DNA from: Streptomyces sp. MA5143a
GTDB taxonomy: Bacteria > Actinomycetota > Actinomycetes > Streptomycetales > Streptomycetaceae
Assembly (NCBI RefSeq): GCF_900290235.1
Contig: NZ_OLMK01000026.1
Location: 186,001 to 250,000, forward strand
Reading direction: 5' to 3'
DNA: 64,000 bases
The position numbers and the translations under genes are program-made. Under the pieces are notes generated by a model that made no database searches, had not been told where the DNA came from, and worked only from the letters and a program-made list of their open reading frames with translations. Positions 46,825 through 54,548 of this stretch are shown in pieces (positions within the stretch are counted from its first letter, which is position 1; the number at the start of each line of letters is the position of its first letter).

Positions 46825-47574
46825 TCAGGCCTCGGTGCGCCGACGGCCGGCGAGGACGCCGTACGCCACGCCCGCGGCACCGACGACGATGCCGACGATG
46901 GCGAGCACGCGGGCCGTGGTGTCACTGCTGTCGGCGGGCTCGGCCGCGGTCTCCTTCGAGGCGGCCTCGGCGTCCTTCGCGTTCTTCGCGTCCTCCGACT
47001 CGTCCGAGGCGGCGGTGGACGAGCCGTGGTGGTCGCCGGACGCGGCGGACAGCGCGAGCACCGGCGCCGGGTGCTCGGGCTCCTCCTGCCCCTTCTGCGG
47101 GACCTCGATCCAGCGGACGACCTCCTTGTTGGAGTACGTCTGCAGCGCCTTGAAGACCAGTTCGTCGGTGTCCTCCGGGAGCTGGCCCAGGGAGAGCGGG
47201 AACTTCTGGAAGTAGCCCGGCTCGATGCCCTTGCCGGTGGCGGTCCAGGTGACCTTGGACACGGCCTCGTCGATCTGCTCGCCGTGCAGTTCGATCGGCT
47301 TGTCGAGCTTGGCGCGGGTGACCTCGATCTTCCAGCCCGGGACGGCCTCCGGCTGGGCCGAGGCGAGCGGGTGGTCGGTCGGGAAGTTCACCTCGACCTT
47401 GGTGGTGGAGGCGTCGTCGCGCTCGTTCGGGACCTTGAAGTTGACGGTCGCGTACCCGCCCTTCGCCGCCGTGCCCTCCGCCGCGACGCTGACGTGCGCG
47501 AACGCGGGACCGGACAGGACGAGGACGGCGGAACCGGCAAGGGCGCCGACGGCGGCGATACGAGAAGCCTTCAT
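46825..47574 (-). CDS. YcnI-family (DUF1775) exported copper protein
   Basis: 249 aa. A signal peptide (AGSAVLVLSGPAFA) ends at a mature His (HVSVAAEG), the N-terminal copper-ligand residue of the YcnI domain. The conserved W-containing core (PGWKIEV, VTWTATG) is present. A Ser/Ala/Asp-rich linker and one C-terminal helix (VLAIVGIVVGAAGVAYGVLA) with RRR end tether it to the membrane. YcnI is proposed to aid copper loading. ATG 47574 is the likely start. It is upstream of sco and probably cotranscribed. Confidence 0.9.
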   Translation of the reverse strand: MKASRIAAVGALAGSAVLVLSGPAFAHVSVAAEGTAAKGGYATVNFKVPNERDDASTTKVEVNFPTDHPLASAQPEAVPGWKIEVTRAKLDKPIELHGEQIDEAVSKVTWTATGKGIEPGYFQKFPLSLGQLPEDTDELVFKALQTYSNKEVVRWIEVPQKGQEEPEHPAPVLALSAASGDHHGSSTAASDESEDAKNAKDAEAASKETAAEPADSSDTTARVLAIVGIVVGAAGVAYGVLAGRRRTEA

Positions 47575-47865
47575 GACTGGTGACACTCCACGGTGAGTGA
47601 GGAGAGGAAAGGACGGAAGGGGAACGCGTCACGACCAGTTGAGGGGAGGCGCGAGGAGCGCGGATCGAGCCACGCTCGCACCGCACCCACACCCACGCCC
47701 GCTCCCCACAACCGCGACCGCACGCGCGCGTGCGCCGCACGCCGACGTCCCCGACTCCCCCCCCGTGCGATGCGCGGCGCGGCGACGCGAGGCGGTGAAG
47801 CCCCGCGCTGCCGAGCCGTGCGCAGGCAGTACGTGGAGTGTGAGTGCGAGTGGACCGTCGTCGTG

Positions 47866-48642
47866 TCAGGCGGCGAGGGTGAGCGCGGCGGTCGGAGGGC
47901 CGCGTCGGATCACCGTGTGCTGGAGCGTGGTCGTACACGGGGCCGGCGGCGTGGTGTACGCGGGGCGGGGGGCGCGCGACACGGCGTCCGGCGCGCCCGG
48001 GAGCCCGGACCGCAGTGCCCGCGCCAGCGCGAGCGCCCCTCGCAGCGACCGTACGAGCGGCTCGTGGGCCGACAGCCGGGCGAGGCGCAGCAGCGCGAGG
48101 TCGCCGTGGCGGAGCAGCCACCCGGCGGCGACGGCCGCGAGGACATGGCCGAGCAGCATGGGCAGCGACGGCAGGACGGCGGCCGAGGAGTCCGGCGCGG
48201 TCGTCATGGCGTCCGCGGGGTGGTGCGTGGCGTACCCGCCGAGCCCCGCGTCGACGAGGATCCGTCGGGCCTCGGCGGGGCTCATGGCCGCCGCGGTGGC
48301 CCCGCAGACGAGTCGTGCGGCACGTTCGACGAGCGCCGCGTCCATGGCTGCGGTGGCCTTCGACGTGGCCTCCGTGCCGTGCTGGCCGAGCCCGAAGAGG
48401 GTGTGCAGCACGGTCTGGCCCACGGCGAGCAGGGCCGCGATCCCCGGCAGCGAGCGTTCCCTGCCGGCCAGGGCGACGGCGACGGCGAAGACGCCGACGA
48501 ATCCGACACCGAGGCTCCACAGCGGAACGGCCGCGCACGAGGCGAGCGCGTGGCCCGCACCGGCCAGCACGACGCAGACCGCGGCGAACACCGCGGCCCG
48601 TAGAACCCGGAGATCACCTCCGGTGCGTGTGCGGGCTTTCAT
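47866..48642 (-). CDS. hypothetical integral membrane protein
   Basis: 258 aa, no family recognised with certainty. About six hydrophobic segments (VLRAAVFAAVCVVLAGAGHA, VGFVGVFAVAVALAG, GIAALLAVGQTVLHTLFGLG, LPMLLGHVLAAVAAGWLL). Several His residues lie in or near helices (TVLHTLFGLGQHG, THHPADAM). Position next to the copper module suggests a related role, by context only. ATG 48642 has a weak ribosome binding site. Confidence 0.78.
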   Translation of the reverse strand: MKARTRTGGDLRVLRAAVFAAVCVVLAGAGHALASCAAVPLWSLGVGFVGVFAVAVALAGRERSLPGIAALLAVGQTVLHTLFGLGQHGTEATSKATAAMDAALVERAARLVCGATAAAMSPAEARRILVDAGLGGYATHHPADAMTTAPDSSAAVLPSLPMLLGHVLAAVAAGWLLRHGDLALLRLARLSAHEPLVRSLRGALALARALRSGLPGAPDAVSRAPRPAYTTPPAPCTTTLQHTVIRRGPPTAALTLAA

Positions 48643-49098
48643 GGCGGGGTCATCATCCCATCGAGGTCCGGTCGGGGGAGCGCCGGGTTCCCACGCTGGG
48701 GTACGGGGCGGGAGGGGCCGGTGTTCAGGCGGCGGTACGGCACCAGAGGGGCCGGTGTTCAGGCGGCGGTACGGCATCAGAGGGAGGGGAGGGGCCCTTG
48801 GCACCGGAGACCGTCGCGCACCAAACGATATAAACGCACCAGTCAGGCATTTCGCCCACCTCCCGTGCCCTCGCGGCGACGCGACACCCCGGCACCCCGG
48901 CCCGCCCCCCCCGTGGCCGCATTCCTGGGTCCCGAGGTGTGGAAGGGGTGGGGGATTCGGAAGGGTTTCGTTCGCATACACCGAATGTGACGAGGCCGCA
49001 TCCGCCGTATGGGCGGCGGGACCGGTTCCGGGCGATTGCGCGCCCCTCTCGGTGGCAATACGTAACGGTATGTCGAGCCGCGGCCGGGAGGCTGGAGC
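48643..49098. repeat. intergenic region with 34-bp tandem duplication
   Basis: About 455 bp upstream of the divergent pair (membrane protein on minus, RsbW-like gene on plus). A 34-bp unit at 48713-48746 is repeated at 48747-48780 with one base changed. The rest includes G-rich runs and no recognisable gene. GGGAGGCTGGAG just before 49099 supplies the downstream ribosome binding site. Confidence 0.6.
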
Positions 49099-49545
49099 AT
49101 GAGCATCTGGTGGTCACTCCATCTGCGGCGTGATGCTGCGAGCGTGCCGCTCGCCCGGCGGCTGCTGCTCGGCACGATGGAGACGGCGGGCGTCGACCCG
49201 GACGTCTCGTACGACCTCTCCGTCGCCCTCAGCGAAGCCTGCGCCAACGCCGTGGAGCACGGTGGCGCCGTCCCGTCGGGCAGCACCTCCGAGGCGTACC
49301 GGGTCACCGCGTACCTCGACGGCGAGAAGTGCCGTATCGAGGTCGCCGACTCGGGCCCCGGCTTCCCGCACCGTCAGCCGCCCCGCCAGGCCCACGCCGA
49401 CGACGAGAACGGACGTGGCCTCTGCCTGATCCGCGAACTCGCCGACCACGTCCACATCGGCAACAAACCGGGCCGCGGCGGCGCCGTCGTGAGCTTCGAC
49501 AAGATCCTCAAATGGCGGGAGGGCGCACCGCTCGTGGCGGTGTAG
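49099..49545 (+). CDS. RsbW-like ATP-binding protein (anti-sigma/HATPase_c)
   Basis: 148 aa GHKL-fold protein. The N box reads SEACANAVEHG, the G1 box ADSGPGF and the G2 box GRGLCLIRELADHV, so ATP binding is likely. Streptomyces encodes dozens of such small kinases that may phosphorylate anti-anti-sigma factors. No sigma factor or antagonist gene is adjacent, so its partner is unknown. It is convergent with fxsT, 38 bp apart at the stops. Confidence 0.9.
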   Translation: MSIWWSLHLRRDAASVPLARRLLLGTMETAGVDPDVSYDLSVALSEACANAVEHGGAVPSGSTSEAYRVTAYLDGEKCRIEVADSGPGFPHRQPPRQAHADDENGRGLCLIRELADHVHIGNKPGRGGAVVSFDKILKWREGAPLVAV

Positions 49546-49583
49546 CGCGCGCTCCGGGCCGGGTGGCCGTCCGGTCGCGGTGT

Positions 49584-52500
49584 TCAGGTCTGCTGTGGCT
49601 CCAGGTCCCTGCCCACCCGGCGCCATGCGCGGATGGACTCGGTGACGGGATGGGTGTCGCCCAGCAGCACGGACGCGCAGGACTCCGTCTGCTGCTGGAG
49701 CCGTTCGGCTTCCTCCTGACGCCCCATGTCCCGCAGAGTGATCGACAGATTGCCCATGCTGACCAGCACGTCGGGATGGGTGGGGCCGAAACGGCGGCGC
49801 AGCCCCTCGACGGCCAGCCGCTCCCAGCGCTCGGCACGGTCGTACATGTCCATCTCCCCGTACGCGTTGGCGAGATTGATGCCCGCGCAGAGCACGGCCG
49901 GGTGACCCTCCCCGAGGCTCTCCGCCAAGGCGTCACGGGCCTCCTTGCTCAACTCGGCGGACTTCTCCACCTCGCCCAGGGCCCGGTGGTAGATGGACAG
50001 GTTGTTGAGGCAGCACATGACGAACGGGTGCTCGGGGCCGAAGGAGGTCTTGTAGCCCTCCAACACCTCGTTGACCAGTTCGACCGCCCGCGCGGCGCCG
50101 TTCTCAAGATCTGTGGCGAAGTGGTCCGCCGCGAGGCTGAGCCCGCACGCCAGGGCCTCGGGGAGGTTGCTGCCATAGCGGTCGCGGTACAGGGCGTACG
50201 TCTCCCAGGTCTCCTGGGAGATGCGCAGCGCCTCCGCGGTCCGGCCGTCCTTGCGCAGGGAGACCGCGAGGCTCTTGTCGACCCGCAGTACCTCGGGCAC
50301 GTTCGGGTTCAGGACCTGCCTGAAGCCCTCCCGGACCTCGCGGAGGATCTCCACCGAGTTCTTGTAGTCGCCCAGTTCCCGCAGGTCACACGCATGATGA
50401 CCTTTGGTGGTGAGGGTGTACGGGTGCAGCGGCCCGAGCAGCGCGGTACGGCGGTGGACGGTGTCCTCGTCGAGCCGCAGGGCGGCCTCGCTGTCGCCGG
50501 CCAGCCGGTAGTCGATGGCGAGGTTGTTGGCGGCAGTCAGAGTACGAGGGTGATCCTCGCCGAAGATCTCACGGAAGCTCCGGTAGATCCGCTGGTCCAG
50601 ATCGAGGGCCTCCTTGAAGCGGCCCACCGCGCGCAGGTCGGCGGCGAAGCTGCCGGAGGTGATCAGGATGCTCGGGTGGTCGTCGCCGAGGAGCTCCCGC
50701 TGGTCGGCGAGGGTCTTCTCGTCGAGGTCGAGGGCCTCCTGGTACTGCCCCTGCGAGCGCAGCACATTCGCCAGCTCGAAGCGGAGGTTGAGGATCTGTT
50801 CGTCGTTCGCGTCGGGGAACTCACCCGACCAGAACTCGTTGAGCTGGGTGCTCAGGGTGCGGGCGGCGTGCAGGTCACCGCGTTTCCACAGGTAGCGCAC
50901 GCGGTAGACCATCAGCTGCCGCGGGTCCTCCTCTGAGCAGTTGCGGATGTTGGACGGCGCCAGATGTGGCCAGATCACCTCGAAGCCCGGCCATTGCGCG
51001 GGGTCGTCCAGGGCCTCTTCGGGTGGTCGGGCGGCGGCCAGAATGCGGTGCACCTCATGGAGGGTGTCCTCGAACTTCGCCTCGTCCATGCCGTCGCGGA
51101 CGGCGGCCTGGACGAGGCGGTGCACCTGGATGGAGTTGTCGGTCGAGTCGACCTTGGCGAGGGCGAACCGGTTCAGTGCCTGGGTGACCCGGCCCAGCAT
51201 GTAACGGACACGCAGGTCCCGGTCGTACGGCAGCAGGGCTTTGATCATCGCGTCGCTGCCGATGAGGCTCATCGAGATGGGTTCGGCCGAGAAGAACGCG
51301 CAGAGTTCGAGGAGGCGGGCGGCGGCCGGTGACTCGTCCCGGAGGCGGTTGATAGAGATGTTCCACGTGGCGCCCACGGACCTCGGGTACTCCACGGCCT
51401 CCACCGCCTCCTTGACGGAGAGCACCTGGGTGGACTGTTCGCGCAGCTGCTCGATGTACCCCTCGACGGGTGTGGCCGTCGCCTCCAGCCAGGCCGCCGC
51501 GACCTCGATGGCGAGCGGCAGGTCGCCCACCGCGTCGGCGACCAGCGCGGCGTCCTCCTCGCTCAGTCCCGGCACCCGGCGGCACAGGTGCTCCACGCTC
51601 TCCTCGCGGGTGAAGACCTCCACCTCCTGCGGCTGGACCTTCGCCAGGGTGGGCCGGGTGCGGGTGGTGGCCAGGAGGTGGCCGTAGACGTGCTCGGGGA
51701 CGGGACCGGTGTACTTCGGGAACCTGTTCCGCATTTTGTCGAGGTCCTCGACGTTGTCGAAGATCAACAGCCAGCGGTTGAACGGCTCCCCCTCCCTCAG
51801 CGCCTGGATCACCGAGTCGGCCGCCTCCTTGACGTCCCCGCCCACACCGAGGCCGAGGTGCTGCGCGAGCGCCGCCAGCTTCGGCATGACGAGTTCGGGC
51901 TGCTCGGCGTCGACCCACCACACCACGTCGTAGTCCGCCATGAACCGGTGGGCGTACTCACGGGCGAGCTGTGTCTTGCCCACACCGCCGAGGCCGTGCA
52001 GTACCTGCGGTACGCGCTGACCGGGGCGGTTCGTGGTCAACTGCTCGCGCAGCTTGTCCAGAATGGTGGAGCGACCGGTGAACCACCGGTAGCGGGCGGG
52101 GACGTTGGAGACGCGCCTGCCCACACCGGGGAAGCGCAGGCCGCGCGAGCTGGGCGAGATGGTGGAGACGGCTTCGGGGCGGTCGAGGCCGTTCAGCAGA
52201 GCGCTGTAGGCCTGGGTCTCGTTGAGGCCTTTGAGGTCGATGACGCTCCGGCCGGCGAACGGCAGACTGATCTGCACGTCGTCGACGCGGATCGACACCG
52301 GCTGTTGCTGCTTCTCCGAGCCACCGGAGTGCACCGCCGCCTCCCAGGCGAACAGCGCCCGGCGGGAGTCGACGAAGCTGAGCGAGAGCGCCGCGAGCAC
52401 CCGGTGCGCCCCGCCGGGCATGGCCTCGGCGCCGATCTCCGCCGTCGGCACCGTCTGCACGTTCTTCGGCACGACCTCGAAACCGGCACCGCGCAGCACC

Positions 52501-53555
52501 GACTCCAACCATTCCACCCACATCCGGTCCTCGGACACGTAGTAGAGCGTCAGCTGCGACAGCAGTACCGGCCGTTGCCGGGTGTACGCGGCCTTGAACC
52601 GGGCCCGCTTCGCCTCACTGATCGGCGGCAGCTTGGTGACCCGCGCCTCGGTGATCACGGAGGTGAGCCGTTCGCAGGCGCTCAGCATGGAGTTGGCTGA
52701 CTTCGGCAGGTCGCCGAAGGCCGCGAGGATCTCCTCGTACGCGTAGTACGGCTGGTAGAGGATCTCCGCGCTCGCCCAGTAGTCGGCCATCTGGTCGGCG
52801 TTCAGGCCGGAGGGCAGTCCCGAGAAGCGTTCTCTGGCGCGGGCCCGGCCGGCGGCCAGCTTGTCCTTCTCACCGAGGTCGATGCGCATGGCGACGGGCA
52901 GGATGCGGATGCCCTTCTCGCCGTACAGTTCCTCAATGTCGTGCGCGACGGCGGCGGCACCCTCGATGCTCTGCTCGCTCAGCGTGTAGCAGACGACCAG
53001 GGTGTTCGGCATCTGTACGGTGCAGATGTCCGCGAGGTCGCTGAGGCCCGTCCGGCTGTCGATCAGCGTGTAGTCGTAGTTGCACTGCATGTCGTCGCGC
53101 ATCGCGTCGAAGAACTGCCCGCCGCCGTAGTCGGCGCAAAAGCGGTCCCAGTCCATGTTGCCGACGATCGGGTAGTCCCGGTGCCGTCTGCCCGCGGACA
53201 GGAAGTCCAGGCTGCCGCCCTCGGGAAACGCCCAGTCCAACGACAGAGCGTGCGGCCTGACCCGGGCGTAGTGGCGGTGCCAGTCCGACGCCCGGTCGGG
53301 CAGGTTGCGCAGGGCTTCCCGGCGGTAGTCGTCGATCAGGTTGATCAGTCCGGGGGTCCCCCGCAGCAACCGGGCGTCGAGGAAGGGATGGAAGAACTTG
53401 TGCAGGCCCGGCGCCTCCAGGTCCCAGTCCACGGCCAGGACCCGGTGTCCGTTCGCGGCCAGGATCCAGGCCACGTTGGCGAGCGCCATGGTCCGCCCGC
53501 CGCCGCCCTTGTACGAGTAGAACGTGATCACGGTGCCGTTGCGGCTCTCGGACAT
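49584..53555 (-). CDS. fxsT: FxsT: ParA-like/TIR-like/NB-ARC/TPR protein of the FxSxx system
   Basis: 1323 aa. An N-terminal ParA/MinD-like ATPase has the deviant Walker A YSYKGGGGRTMALAN (residues 13-28) and DWDLEAPGLHKFF. A TIR-like segment (LTLYYVSEDRMWVEWLESVL, about 336-355) follows. A STAND/NB-ARC NTPase comes next (HGLGGVGKTQLAREY, 520-534; LLIFDNVED). TPR repeats of the TPR_12 42-residue type (NNLAIDYRLAGDSEAALRLDE and similar) cover about 930-1300. Such a layout fits signalling or effector control, not a simple biosynthetic step. ATG 53555 has GGGAGAG at good spacing. Named by resemblance to FxsT; function unknown. Confidence 0.88.
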   Translation of the reverse strand: MSESRNGTVITFYSYKGGGGRTMALANVAWILAANGHRVLAVDWDLEAPGLHKFFHPFLDARLLRGTPGLINLIDDYRREALRNLPDRASDWHRHYARVRPHALSLDWAFPEGGSLDFLSAGRRHRDYPIVGNMDWDRFCADYGGGQFFDAMRDDMQCNYDYTLIDSRTGLSDLADICTVQMPNTLVVCYTLSEQSIEGAAAVAHDIEELYGEKGIRILPVAMRIDLGEKDKLAAGRARARERFSGLPSGLNADQMADYWASAEILYQPYYAYEEILAAFGDLPKSANSMLSACERLTSVITEARVTKLPPISEAKRARFKAAYTRQRPVLLSQLTLYYVSEDRMWVEWLESVLRGAGFEVVPKNVQTVPTAEIGAEAMPGGAHRVLAALSLSFVDSRRALFAWEAAVHSGGSEKQQQPVSIRVDDVQISLPFAGRSVIDLKGLNETQAYSALLNGLDRPEAVSTISPSSRGLRFPGVGRRVSNVPARYRWFTGRSTILDKLREQLTTNRPGQRVPQVLHGLGGVGKTQLAREYAHRFMADYDVVWWVDAEQPELVMPKLAALAQHLGLGVGGDVKEAADSVIQALREGEPFNRWLLIFDNVEDLDKMRNRFPKYTGPVPEHVYGHLLATTRTRPTLAKVQPQEVEVFTREESVEHLCRRVPGLSEEDAALVADAVGDLPLAIEVAAAWLEATATPVEGYIEQLREQSTQVLSVKEAVEAVEYPRSVGATWNISINRLRDESPAAARLLELCAFFSAEPISMSLIGSDAMIKALLPYDRDLRVRYMLGRVTQALNRFALAKVDSTDNSIQVHRLVQAAVRDGMDEAKFEDTLHEVHRILAAARPPEEALDDPAQWPGFEVIWPHLAPSNIRNCSEEDPRQLMVYRVRYLWKRGDLHAARTLSTQLNEFWSGEFPDANDEQILNLRFELANVLRSQGQYQEALDLDEKTLADQRELLGDDHPSILITSGSFAADLRAVGRFKEALDLDQRIYRSFREIFGEDHPRTLTAANNLAIDYRLAGDSEAALRLDEDTVHRRTALLGPLHPYTLTTKGHHACDLRELGDYKNSVEILREVREGFRQVLNPNVPEVLRVDKSLAVSLRKDGRTAEALRISQETWETYALYRDRYGSNLPEALACGLSLAADHFATDLENGAARAVELVNEVLEGYKTSFGPEHPFVMCCLNNLSIYHRALGEVEKSAELSKEARDALAESLGEGHPAVLCAGINLANAYGEMDMYDRAERWERLAVEGLRRRFGPTHPDVLVSMGNLSITLRDMGRQEEAERLQQQTESCASVLLGDTHPVTESIRAWRRVGRDLEPQQT

Positions 53556-53635
53556 GCGCTGCTCTCCCCCGTGCCGGCTTGTATCGGCTTCGCGGTGGTG
53601 CCATGGGAGTCGGAGTCTCACGGTCAGGTGCCCCA

Positions 53636-54388
53636 TCAGCCCAGGTCGGGCCCCCGTAGCCGCGGACATTCGTACGGCGGCCCTTCAGGCGGGTAGGTCG
53701 CGATGTTCTCCCCGTAGTAGTGGATGGCCGACCTCACGGCCCGGTGCGGCTCGTTGCCGGAGAAGTCCAGGTCACGGCTGCTGGCGTTGGTCGAGTAGTG
53801 GCCGGCCCGGTCCGTCATGCGGGACATGCGGACGAGCTCCGCCGCGTGATCGCCCAACGGCACGGTGGACTCGGGGTGGTAGGGGTTCCAGTCGTGCGGC
53901 TGGTCCCCGTGGAAGTCGGGCTTGCGGCCCTGCGGCAGATCGAAACGGGTGCGGGCGAGCACGGGTATGTCGAACTCCGGCGGACGCTCGTCCATCCATA
54001 ACGCGGGGATGATCGTGTTCTCCCGCGCGGGACCGCCGTGCGCCCGCTGGGTGACCTGGCGTCGCGAGAACGCCCACCACTCACGGCCGCACTGCCGGCT
54101 CATGAAGTAGCGCGGCGAGTACAGCGGGACGAACACCTTGCAGCGCGCGAGATTCATGGACAACTCGTCGGTCCACTTGGTGCCGGCCGACACCTTCTCG
54201 TCCAGGAACCCGACCTTCGCCCCCCGGGGCAGGTCGGTCAGCCCCCTGATGTGTTCGCACAGACCGTCGTACAGCTTCTTCACCCACACACTGGGGTCGC
54301 CGCCACTCGAGTCATGGCTCGGTGTGTGCGCGTAACTGAGGAAGAAGTAGGGGCTGCCCCCACTTGTGGTGAGACCGGTTCCTCGCAC
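53636..54388 (-). CDS. fxsC: FxsC: TIR-like domain protein of the FxSxx system
   Basis: 250 aa. The N-terminus has the TIR-like start SPYFFLSYAHTPSHDSSGGD, then VGFLDEKVSAGTKWTDEL, CKVFVPLYSPRYFMSRQCGREW. Domains of this type in FxSxx gene clusters are called FxsC. Whether it is a NAD+-cleaving enzyme or only an adaptor is not clear; no complete TIR catalytic Glu context could be confirmed by eye. GTG 54388 has GGGGG six bases upstream. Lies 80 bp before fxsT on the same strand. Confidence 0.85.
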   Translation of the reverse strand: MRGTGLTTSGGSPYFFLSYAHTPSHDSSGGDPSVWVKKLYDGLCEHIRGLTDLPRGAKVGFLDEKVSAGTKWTDELSMNLARCKVFVPLYSPRYFMSRQCGREWWAFSRRQVTQRAHGGPARENTIIPALWMDERPPEFDIPVLARTRFDLPQGRKPDFHGDQPHDWNPYHPESTVPLGDHAAELVRMSRMTDRAGHYSTNASSRDLDFSGNEPHRAVRSAIHYYGENIATYPPEGPPYECPRLRGPDLG

Positions 54389-54548
54389 GTATGCCCCCGA
54401 CGCTCCGTGACTGGGCCCCTAGTGTAGAAACCAACACGTCCTGTTCGGAACAGGACGAACGCACTCGAATCTCCTCCAGGGGTGGGGGTGAACGGTCAGG
54501 AAGAACCACGCCGGACGAGGCCGAGGCCGCCGCTGTCCCGGGCGAGCC

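Noticed and set aside
51358..51373. GATGTTCCACGTGGCG as a parS site in fxsT
   Set aside because: Only one half matches; at least three mismatches on the other side.
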